Shown in pieces: positions 5,976 to 12,736 of a stretch of 17,516 bases of DNA (position 1 is the first letter of the stretch; the number at the start of each line of letters is the position of its first letter). The translations under genes were made by a program, and so were the position numbers. The notes beneath the pieces are model-generated. The model was not told the origin of the DNA, did not search any database, and saw only the letters and a program-made list of their open reading frames with translations. This DNA is from JBHELQ01 sp046262995 (GTDB taxonomy: Bacteria; Actinomycetota; Thermoleophilia; Solirubrobacterales; Thermoleophilaceae), in NCBI GenBank assembly GCA_046262995.1, contig JBHELQ010000018.1:1-17516 (forward strand). The letters run 5' to 3'.

Positions 5976-7235
5976 ATGCCCACTGCCATCGATCTCTTCG
6001 CGAAGGCCCGCACGCACGAGCGGCTGGAGCAGCTACAGGCCGCCCGCGAGCACGACCTGCTGCCGTACTTCCGCCTGCTCGAGGGACAGGCCGGCCCGGT
6101 GGTCGCGATGGAGGGCCGCGAGCGGCTCATGCTCGGCGGCAACAACTACCTGGGCCTGACCGGGGACCCGCGCGTGAAGGCGGCCGCCCGGGAGGCGCTC
6201 GAGCGCTACGGAACCGGCGTGACGGGCTCTCGCTTCATGAACGGCACCCTGCCCATCCATCTCGAGCTCGAAGGGGAGCTCGCCGACTGGACGGGCGACG
6301 AGGACGCGCTCGTGTACAGCGCGGGCTATCTCGCCAACGTCGGCTGCATCGCGACCTTGCTGGGCCCGGAGGACACGGTCATCTGCGATTCGGGCGACCA
6401 CGCCTCGATCCTCGATGCGGTGTCGATGTCCCGCGCGCGCGTCCGGCCCTTCCGGCACGGGCGGCTCGAGAAGCTCGAGACGATGCTCGAGCGCTCCGAG
6501 AGCGACGGCGGCGGCGTGCTGGTCGTCGTCGACGGCATCTTCTCGATGGAGGGCGATCTGGCGGACGTGCCGGGCATCGCCGAGTTGTGTAGGCGGCACG
6601 GCGCCCGGCTGATGGTCGACGAGGCCCACGGCGTCGGGGTGCTGGGCCCCCGCGGCACGGGCGCCTCCGAGCTCTACGGGGTTGAGGACCTGGTCGATCT
6701 GCGCATGGGCACCTTCTCCAAGTCGCTGGCCTCCTGCGGCGGTTTCATCAGCGGGCCCGCCGAGGTGATCGACTTCCTCAGGGTGCAGTCGCGGGCGTTC
6801 ATGTTCACGGCCTCGGCCGTGCCCGCCGCGGTAGGGGCAACCCTGGGGGCGCTCCGGATCATCCGCTCCGACGAGGGTCCCGAGCTGATGGCCCGAGTGC
6901 TCGACAACGCGCGCTACCTGCACCGTGGGCTTTCCAAGCTCGGCTACCAGGTGATGGAGCCGACTCGGCTGCGCGACGGCTCCGAGCTCGTCACCCCGAT
7001 CGTGCCGGTGCTGGTCGGCGACGACTGGCGGGCCGTGCTGCTCTGGAAGGCGCTTTACGACGCCGGCGTATACGTGAACGTGGCGCTCTATCCCGCGGTC
7101 CAGCGCGGCGGCGCGCTGCTGCGCACTAGCGTGATGGCGACCCACGAGCGCGAGCACCTCGACCGGGCGCTGGACGCCTTCGAGCGCGTCGCGCAGAGCG
7201 TCCCGGAAGAGCCGCCGGCCGAGCCCGTCGCCTAG
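5976..7235 (+). CDS. Alpha-oxoamine synthase, serine palmitoyltransferase-like
   Basis: PLP enzyme of 419 aa that condenses an amino acid with an acyl-CoA (or acyl-ACP) and releases CO2. Family marks are DHASI (141-145; His stacks on PLP), MVDEAHGVGVLG (213-224; Asp215 and His218 contact PLP), and GTFSKSLASCGGF with the Schiff-base lysine Lys249. The pattern GSRFMNGTLPIHLELE, SRAFMFTAS and GALLRTSVMATH is closer to the Bacteroidetes-type serine palmitoyltransferases I know than to BioF (no PPTVP) or Kbl (no VVPKGQAR). Start ATG 5976; the ribosome site is weak. It is divergent from a GNAT-like gene, which supports a sphingolipid role. The stop shares a CTAG with the stop of the convergent small gene. 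Alternatives: glycine C-acetyltransferase or 8-amino-7-oxononanoate synthase. Confidence 0.93.
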   Translation: MPTAIDLFAKARTHERLEQLQAAREHDLLPYFRLLEGQAGPVVAMEGRERLMLGGNNYLGLTGDPRVKAAAREALERYGTGVTGSRFMNGTLPIHLELEGELADWTGDEDALVYSAGYLANVGCIATLLGPEDTVICDSGDHASILDAVSMSRARVRPFRHGRLEKLETMLERSESDGGGVLVVVDGIFSMEGDLADVPGIAELCRRHGARLMVDEAHGVGVLGPRGTGASELYGVEDLVDLRMGTFSKSLASCGGFISGPAEVIDFLRVQSRAFMFTASAVPAAVGATLGALRIIRSDEGPELMARVLDNARYLHRGLSKLGYQVMEPTRLRDGSELVTPIVPVLVGDDWRAVLLWKALYDAGVYVNVALYPAVQRGGALLRTSVMATHEREHLDRALDAFERVAQSVPEEPPAEPVA

Positions 7236-7378
7236 GCGCGCGCTCGACCGTTCCACCGCCGGGCGGGACGGCGCCTGGCGAAACGGCCCCGCAGCTCGCG
7301 CGAGCCGCCGGCGATGCCGACCTGCCGCAGCTCCTCCGCGCGGGCCGCCGCCAGCTGCCAGTGGATCAGGGAGCTCAT
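7232..7378 (-). CDS. 48-aa conserved small basic protein, unknown function
   Basis: Begins MSSLIHWQLAAARAEELRQV and ends in an arginine-rich tail (residues 30-48). Similar short proteins with a helix followed by many arginines are common in actinobacteria, but I know no function. The ATG at 7378 overlaps the stop of the preceding gene as ATGA, the classic signature of translational coupling, which is the main evidence that it is real. Its TAG stop and that of the convergent oxoamine synthase are the two strands of the same CTAG (7232-7235). No membrane segment or zinc motif is visible. Confidence 0.6.
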   Translation of the reverse strand: MSSLIHWQLAAARAEELRQVGIAGGSRELRGRFARRRPARRWNGRARA

Positions 7379-7683
7379 GCGCGGGCCTCCCCGGTCCGCA
7401 GGCCGAGCCGCCAGCGGGCGCCCCGGCCCCGCGACCGCTGCACGGCCCCGGGCCGCTCGCCCGCGACGCGCAGCCGAAGCAGCCGCGCCAGCCACGCCGT
7501 CGGCTTGAACGGGTCGGCGACGACCTCCCCGTCCCCGAGGACTAGGGCGGCGCGCAGCTCGCCGTCGACGAGCGCGAGCAGCGCCGGGCCGGACGGGGCG
7601 GGGCGCGAGTCCAGGGCCGCCAGCCGGGCGATTGCCGGGCCGTCCTGATCGGTCGAGTGCCGGATGATGATCGTGTCCTCCAT
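7375..7683 (-). CDS. 102-aa conserved hypothetical protein, first gene of a two-gene operon
   Basis: Starts MEDTIIIRHSTDQDGPAIAR and continues with LAALDS, LLALVDGELRAALVLGDGEV and VADPFKPTAWLARLLRLR. That looks like the N-terminal part of a GNAT fold (strand, helix, then a beta-hairpin with a variable turn) without the acetyl-CoA-binding half, and I recall such short proteins in many actinobacteria. Start ATG 7683 is chosen over an ATG 84 bases upstream because a near-perfect AAGGAGG lies 6 bases before it. The C-terminus (about 75-102) is rich in Arg and Gly and probably disordered. The gene is coupled to the 48-aa gene and divergent from the CGNR regulator, whose likely operator covers its promoter. 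It is not a working acetyltransferase as far as can be seen. Confidence 0.78.
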   Translation of the reverse strand: MEDTIIIRHSTDQDGPAIARLAALDSRPAPSGPALLALVDGELRAALVLGDGEVVADPFKPTAWLARLLRLRVAGERPGAVQRSRGRGARWRLGLRTGEARA

Positions 7684-7710
7684 CGGGACCTCCTTCGGGG
7701 CTCTCGTGCT

Positions 7711-7745
7711 CAACGGAGTCCGAGCAGCGGATGTGAGATCCGTTG
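7711..7745 (-). other. Possible leader hairpin of the small-protein operon
   Basis: CAACGGA (7711-7717) and TCCGTTG (7739-7745) are perfectly complementary, with 21 bases between them. They lie in the predicted ~87-base leader between the minus-strand promoter and the start at 7683. A smaller CGGAT/ATCCG pair overlaps the right arm, so two alternative folds are possible. Confidence 0.3.
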
Positions 7746-7773
7746 TGTTCGTAACCGCCAAAGCCATGTTGCC

Positions 7774-7817
7774 GGGAACATATCACCCGGCTAAGCCTGT
7801 TTGCAAGTGATGTTCCC
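7774..7817. promoter_or_regulatory. Inverted-repeat operator candidate between divergent genes
   Basis: GGGAACATATCAC (7774-7786) and GTGATGTTCCC (7807-7817) form an 11-bp dyad, perfect apart from a two-base AT insertion in the left arm. The left arm covers the -10 box of the minus-strand promoter and the right arm touches its -35 box, so a bound protein would control that promoter directly. The CGNR regulator gene begins 60 bases to the right and is the obvious candidate to bind it. Confidence 0.55.
7777..7806 (-). promoter_or_regulatory. Sigma-70-type promoter of the small-protein operon
   Basis: On the minus strand TTGCAA (-35, 7806-7801) and TATGTT (-10, 7782-7777) are separated by 18 bases. 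Transcription would begin near 7770, giving a leader of about 87 bases before the ATG at 7683. Sequence match and spacing are good for a high-GC genome, where chance AT-rich hexamers are rare. Confidence 0.55.
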
Positions 7818-7840
7818 GCCTGTGTGAGCAAGGTCACGGA

Positions 7841-7870
7841 CTGGACGTTAACCTGCTTGGGCTTTACACT
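7841..7870 (+). promoter_or_regulatory. Probable leaderless promoter of the CGNR regulator
   Basis: CTGGAC (7841-7846) and TACACT (7865-7870) are separated by 18 bases. The GTG start at 7877 begins 6 bases after the -10 box, which is the spacing expected when the first transcribed base is the G of the start codon. No Shine-Dalgarno sequence precedes this GTG, in agreement with a leaderless mRNA, a common form in actinobacteria. Confidence 0.55.
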
Positions 7871-7876
7871 GGCGAC

Positions 7877-8446
7877 GTGATCCAGGAGAGCCATCCCGAG
7901 CAAAAGCGGGCGCCGGAGCCACTCGAGCTGGTCAGGAACTTCGTCAACACCGCCGACGTCGAGGACGCCGAGGAGGACGTGGGCAGCGGGGACTCGCTGC
8001 GCGCCTGGCTCGTCGGGCGTGGCCTGATGGATCCCACGGAGCCGGTGAGCGACGGTGACGTGCGGCGCGCTCACGAGGTACGCGAGGGGCTGCGGGCAAT
8101 GCTCTTGGCCAACAACGGCGTGGAGCTCGACCGTGCCGCCGTGGAGGCCCTGGACCGCGCCGCCAGCCGGGCCGGGCTGCGCCCTCGCTTCGAGCCGGGC
8201 GCCGAGCCGACGCTAGAGCCGGACGCGCGTGGCGTGGACGGCGCCTTGGCCCACCTCCTCGCGATCGTCGCTCAGGCGGCGGCGGACGGCAGCTGGTACC
8301 GGCTCAAGGCCTGCCCCAGCGAGAGCTGCCGCTGGGCCTTCTACGACCGCTCGAAGAATCGCTCCAAGCGCTGGTGCCGGATGGACGTGTGCGGAAACGC
8401 CGCGAAGGCGCGCGCCTACCGCCGCCGGCACGCGAAGCACGCCTGA
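7877..8446 (+). CDS. CGNR zinc-finger / ABATE-domain transcriptional regulator
   Basis: Protein of 189 aa with an N-terminal ABATE domain (about 15-135; starts LELVRNFVNTAD, a putative stress-sensing region) and a C-terminal CGNR zinc finger. The finger has Cys146 and Cys151 (CPSESC), then Cys167 and Cys172, the last in the CGNAAKARAYRRR signature thought to bind DNA. Between them lies WAFYDRSKNRSKRWC, typical of the family. Length is normal. Start GTG 7877 has no ribosome site but is placed for leaderless expression. It is divergent from a two-gene operon of small proteins, with a dyad in the gap, so local control and autoregulation are likely. It converges with pyruvate kinase across 8 bases. 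The ligand or signal is unknown. Confidence 0.93.
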   Translation: MIQESHPEQKRAPEPLELVRNFVNTADVEDAEEDVGSGDSLRAWLVGRGLMDPTEPVSDGDVRRAHEVREGLRAMLLANNGVELDRAAVEALDRAASRAGLRPRFEPGAEPTLEPDARGVDGALAHLLAIVAQAAADGSWYRLKACPSESCRWAFYDRSKNRSKRWCRMDVCGNAAKARAYRRRHAKHA

Positions 8447-8453
8447 CGCGTGC
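8437..8453. terminator. Possible bidirectional hairpin between convergent genes
   Basis: GCACGC (8437-8442) pairs with GCGTGC (8448-8453) around CTGAC. It includes the stop of the CGNR gene and ends just before the stop of the pyruvate kinase gene. The stem is only 6 bp, but it lies exactly where both convergent transcripts must end. Confidence 0.35.
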
Positions 8454-8454
8454 G

Positions 8455-9867
<1,413 letters not shown>

Positions 9868-10201
9868 GGGGCATCCTGAATCTACAGCCGGCCGCGGCGG
9901 GGCGGGCGGCCTCCTTGTGCGATCCGGCCCCAAACCTGAACGCTTCTTGTGCGGCTGGGAAAAAGGCCGCTCTTAGCGAGCGAGCTGCCGGAGCGGGCGT
10001 TGACGGAGCGAGCATCGTTGGCTTTCATGGACCGCGGTCGTCAGCGGCTCGCGGCGACGCAGAAGAGGGTTCACCGGGAGGGCGGATTCGAGGATTCCGC
10101 CCCCCGCGCCATCGGGTTTTCTGCGGAGCGTGCGGGCTTGCTGTCATGCGGCGGCCGGGGAAACTGCATCCGTTTGGAGCACGAATATGTGGGGAGGTCA
10201 G
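9868..10201. other. Divergent intergenic region, pyk to IHF-like gene
   Basis: This 334-base gap must hold both promoters. For pyk a TAGATT (-10-like, 9884-9879 on the minus strand) lies very close to the start, without a good -35. For the IHF-like gene TTGACG (10000-10005) and TTTCAT (10023-10028) have a 17-base spacer, which would give a leader of about 165 bases. The leader includes a stem-loop listed separately. Short open frames here have no ribosome sites and no family resemblance. No tRNA and no riboswitch that I know. Confidence 0.4.
10080..10120 (+). other. Stem-loop pair in the leader of the IHF-like gene
   Basis: GGGCGGA (10080-10086) pairs perfectly with TCCGCCC (10096-10102) around a 9-base loop. 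It is followed at once by CCCG (10103-10106) and CGGG (10113-10116), a 4-bp stem that ends in TTTT (10117-10120). The second half looks like a weak intrinsic terminator, so attenuation is conceivable. Support is structural only. Confidence 0.25.
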
Positions 10202-10582
10202 ATGGCTACGCCGGCCACGACGAACGCAGCGCAGGAGCAGCAGCTGCGAGCACTCGAGTTCGCCAACAGGGTGCGGCTCGCGCGGGCGCGGATGAAGCGC
10301 AAGGTAGCGGCCGGCGAGCTGACGGCCGCCGAGGTGATCCTCAGCTCTCCCTGGCAGGCCCACACGATGGAGGTCAGCGACCTCCTGATGAGCCAGCGGC
10401 GCTGGGGTCGCACACGCTGCCGGCGACTGCTCGTCTCGCTGAGCGTTCCGGAGAACAAGCACATCGGCACGCTGACGGAGCGGCAGCGTCTGGCGCTGGC
10501 CGCGATGCTGACGGCCAAGGTCGCCGCGCCGGCGGCCAACCAGGGTCTGATCACCCACGCTCAGGCCCTCTCAGCAGCCTGA
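10202..10582 (+). CDS. mihF: Actinobacterial integration host factor (mIHF-like)
   Basis: Small nucleoid-associated DNA-binding protein of 126 aa; unrelated in fold to E. coli IHF. Known mIHF proteins bind DNA as monomers and shape the nucleoid. Matching parts are RVRLARARMKRKVAAGELT (a basic helix at about 23-41), MEVSDLLMSQRRWGRTRCRRLL (a helix-turn region around 56-77) and GTLTERQRLALAAML (90-104). Start ATG 10202 has GGGGAGG a few bases upstream; the frame is open further upstream but without a better ribosome site. It is monocistronic: a strong hairpin follows 19 bases after the stop and the next gene is convergent. It may be a paralogue if a second copy lies elsewhere, for example next to gmk, the usual place. 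Confidence 0.88.
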   Translation: MATPATTNAAQEQQLRALEFANRVRLARARMKRKVAAGELTAAEVILSSPWQAHTMEVSDLLMSQRRWGRTRCRRLLVSLSVPENKHIGTLTERQRLALAAMLTAKVAAPAANQGLITHAQALSAA

Positions 10583-10601
10583 GGAGGGATTCGCGGGAGT
10601 G

Positions 10602-10627
10602 AGCGCGGCGGCGGGAGCCGCCGCGCT
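10602..10627. terminator. Bidirectional hairpin terminator
   Basis: AGCGCGGCGGC (10602-10612) and GCCGCCGCGCT (10617-10627) form a perfect 11-bp stem with a GGGA tetraloop. It lies between the IHF-like gene and the end of the long minus-strand run, touching the stop codon of the latter (10628-10630). It is symmetric, lacks T-tracts, and so can serve both directions. Confidence 0.75.
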
Positions 10628-11005
10628 TCAGTTCCGCGGCGCGAGCATCGGCCCCGGCCCCGCGAAGACGAGGAACCAGATCGAGAAGCCGACGACGGCG
10701 ATGATCGCGCTGATCGTCATCACGGCCTCGAGGGCCGTGCCGCCCGGCTCGAGGCCGCGGGCCTCACGCAGCTCGACATGCTTGCGGTTGAGCCAGCTCA
10801 GGGCCGGCACGATCGCCATGATGCTCGCCACGGCGCCCACCATCATCACCGCGATCGCGGCGCCCAGGTGGTTGGTGGCCCCCTGGATTCGCGAGCCGAC
10901 GTACAGCCATCCGATCGGCACGCCGACCCACAGCAGCAGGCTTGCGCCCAACATGATCACGACCAGGATCAGGCCGCTCACGCCGGCGCGGAGCGCGTTC
11001 CGCAT
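10628..11005 (-). CDS. Small membrane protein, three predicted helices
   Basis: Protein of 125 aa with hydrophobic segments at about 10-35, 48-70 and 93-115. The loop between helices 2 and 3 is charged (NRKHVELREARGLEPG) and there is no known motif. The family is not recognised. The start ATG 11005 lacks an evident ribosome site, but lies 9 bases after the stop of another small membrane protein gene, so translation is probably coupled. It is the last gene of the minus-strand run, and its stop touches the hairpin terminator. The two adjoining membrane proteins may form a complex; this is only suggested by their pairing. Confidence 0.75.
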   Translation of the reverse strand: MRNALRAGVSGLILVVIMLGASLLLWVGVPIGWLYVGSRIQGATNHLGAAIAVMMVGAVASIMAIVPALSWLNRKHVELREARGLEPGGTALEAVMTISAIIAVVGFSIWFLVFAGPGPMLAPRN

Positions 11006-11014
11006 GGCGTGAAG

Positions 11015-11506
11015 CTAGCGGAACGAGACCCCGCCGGAGCGGCGCTTGAAGAGCTCGCGCAGGCCGGCGAAGCCCGCCCCGAAGACGACGAGCGCCAGCA
11101 CCAGGAGCAGCCAGAGCTGCACCGGGCCCAGCAGCAGAGCCACCGCCGTCACCACCGCAAAGGCGGCGGCGCTGGCGAGGAGAGTGGTGTGCGAGCGAAA
11201 ACCGGTCACGTGCTCACGCACGGCCAGCTCGCCGCCCCCCAGCGACGCGACGATCAGCCCCGCCGCCAGGCGCTTCTCGCCCGACTGGCCGCTGAACAGC
11301 CCCCAGGCGATGAGCAGGATCCCGGCAAGGATGAGGAGCTCGCTGAGCGGGAAGCTGCCCCAGGGGGGCGGCGGGCGCTCGTCGATCCCGGGTCGGCGCG
11401 CTCGCTGCCGGCGCTCGGAGCTCCCGGCCGCACCGGATCGCGCCGCATCGCGCTCGGCCCGCGTGCTGGGAGTCTGGATTGCGCGCTTGCGGCTACGCCG
11501 GCCCAT
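11015..11506 (-). CDS. Small membrane protein with basic N-terminal tail
   Basis: Protein of 163 aa, not assigned to a family. The first ~45 residues are rich in Arg and Ala and probably cytoplasmic (starts MGRRSRKRAIQ). Then come hydrophobic segments at about 53-71, 80-93 (weak), 105-125 and 127-148, and a basic end (FKRRSGGVSFR). Start ATG 11506 has only a weak ribosome site and lies 24 bases after the upstream stop. Position within the run and hydrophobic pattern support a real gene. No catalytic motif is visible. Confidence 0.72.
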   Translation of the reverse strand: MGRRSRKRAIQTPSTRAERDAARSGAAGSSERRQRARRPGIDERPPPPWGSFPLSELLILAGILLIAWGLFSGQSGEKRLAAGLIVASLGGGELAVREHVTGFRSHTTLLASAAAFAVVTAVALLLGPVQLWLLLVLALVVFGAGFAGLRELFKRRSGGVSFR

Positions 11507-11530
11507 CGACGCTCGCTCGGGAGCGGGGTG

Positions 11531-12028
11531 TCAGGTGGCTAACGGGCAGCCCGAGGAGATCCGGACCCGCCACCAGTTGAGGAACATGCCCAGGATGCCC
11601 CAGCGCGGTTGCACGTGCCAGTGCTTGCAGCCCGGCTCGCCGATGTCCTCGTTCCCGACCCGCACCCACCTGTGCCGCTCGGGGTCGAGCAGCATCTCCT
11701 CGATCAGGCAACGGTTCTGCTCTTCGACGTAGGTCCGGTCGCTGAGCATGCGGCGCGCCTTCTGGACCCGGGCGGCCAGGTCGTCGCGCAGCTCCTCGAG
11801 CTCTGCGAGCGGGAGCACGCGCGGCCCGCCCCGCGATGGCACGTCCCATTCGAAGCCCTTGCGCGGCCAAGTCGAGCAGAACAGCTGCGCCAGCTCCTCC
11901 TCCAGCCGGGCGACCTGTTCGAGCAGGACGCGCCGAGCCGGGCGCTCGTCGGGAGCGGTCCGGGGCAGGACCGGCGGACGGATGTGCGGCGGATGCGCCG
12001 CTTGGGTGTGCGCGAGGACGTCTGGCAC
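11531..12028 (-). CDS. Conserved protein with GCKHWHV motif, unknown function
   Basis: Protein of 165 aa. The N-terminal ~30 residues are Pro-rich and likely disordered. A helical central part (about 31-108) carries LEEELAQLF and LRDDLAARVQKARRML, likely coiled or helical hairpin. The C-terminus is the striking part: WVRVGNEDIGEPGCKHWHVQ, then GMFLNWWRVRISSGCP. The Cys and two His in GCKHWHV plus the terminal Cys could bind a metal, but this is a guess. I recall similar C-termini in other Thermoleophilia-like genomes but no function. Start GTG 12028 has GGAGGG four to five bases upstream. It lies 62 bases after the B3/B4 gene in the same run. Confidence 0.8.
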   Translation of the reverse strand: MPDVLAHTQAAHPPHIRPPVLPRTAPDERPARRVLLEQVARLEEELAQLFCSTWPRKGFEWDVPSRGGPRVLPLAELEELRDDLAARVQKARRMLSDRTYVEEQNRCLIEEMLLDPERHRWVRVGNEDIGEPGCKHWHVQPRWGILGMFLNWWRVRISSGCPLAT

Positions 12029-12090
12029 GTGCCCTCCGGAGCTCGACTCCGCCGCAGACTGTATCAGCGCCGGGGCCGGGTTTCAGGCCA

Positions 12091-12735
12091 TCAGTCGTGC
12101 TCGAGCAGGATCTCGGCGGAGGTCCAGAGAGCCTCCTCCAGGCTGATCTCGGGCACGCCCTTGACCCGGAGCGCGGCGAGCACCATCCGCCCCGTGTCGG
12201 GCGTCACCCCGGCGTCCTCGGAGATCTCTCCGAACAGCACCGCGAGCGAGCGTTCCTCGTCAGCCACGACGATCTGCCTGGCGGAAAGCTCGTGACCCGT
12301 CGATCCAAGCCGCTCGTCAGCCTCGGCCAGGCGCAGGCCGAGCGTGGTGCCCACCCGATCCGCGTCGAATGCGATCACCGGCACGCCGGTTTCCGCGATG
12401 GCGATCGTGAGCGCGTCGTCGACCAGGTTGCGACTCTCGAAGCCGCCGTGCTGAAGCCGTTCGAGCGCCACCCGCTCGGCCGGCGTGCGGTCGCTGTCGG
12501 GATCGATGCCCACCTGGCGATAGAAGACGCGATAGGCCCAGGGCACCGGGTCCTGGCGCATGTGGATGACCTTGCCGCCCGTGTAGCGGTTCGAGAGCTC
12601 GCGCAGCCTGTCCTTCACGGATTTTGGACTGCGAGCCGGCTGCGCCTCGACGAGGGAGTGCACGAGCCCCAGCTCGGGGAACTCCTCCGAGAGCTCCGGG
12701 GCCACCCATCCCTCGCGCAGGTCGAGCTCCTGCAT
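12091..12735 (-). CDS. Stand-alone B3/B4 domain protein
   Basis: Protein of 214 aa that consists of the B3/B4 domain found in the beta subunit of phenylalanyl-tRNA synthetase, where it edits Tyr-tRNA(Phe). Free-standing versions are common in bacteria, with no settled role; RNA- or aminoacyl-tRNA-linked activity is plausible. Recognisable segments are VIHMRQDPVPWAYRVFYRQV (55-74), ERVALERLQHGGFESRNLVDDALTIA, AFDADRV and the end VKGVPEISLEEALW. Start ATG 12735 has GGGAGGG 6 bases upstream, lying inside the end of the preceding gene, whose TGA is only one base away. The two are therefore translationally coupled, though their functions have no evident link. Confidence 0.9.
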   Translation of the reverse strand: MQELDLREGWVAPELSEEFPELGLVHSLVEAQPARSPKSVKDRLRELSNRYTGGKVIHMRQDPVPWAYRVFYRQVGIDPDSDRTPAERVALERLQHGGFESRNLVDDALTIAIAETGVPVIAFDADRVGTTLGLRLAEADERLGSTGHELSARQIVVADEERSLAVLFGEISEDAGVTPDTGRMVLAALRVKGVPEISLEEALWTSAEILLEHD

Positions 12736-12736
12736 C

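Noticed and set aside
6033..7256. 407-aa minus-strand frame opposite the oxoamine synthase
   Set aside because: Antisense shadow. The plus-strand frame has every PLP-enzyme motif.
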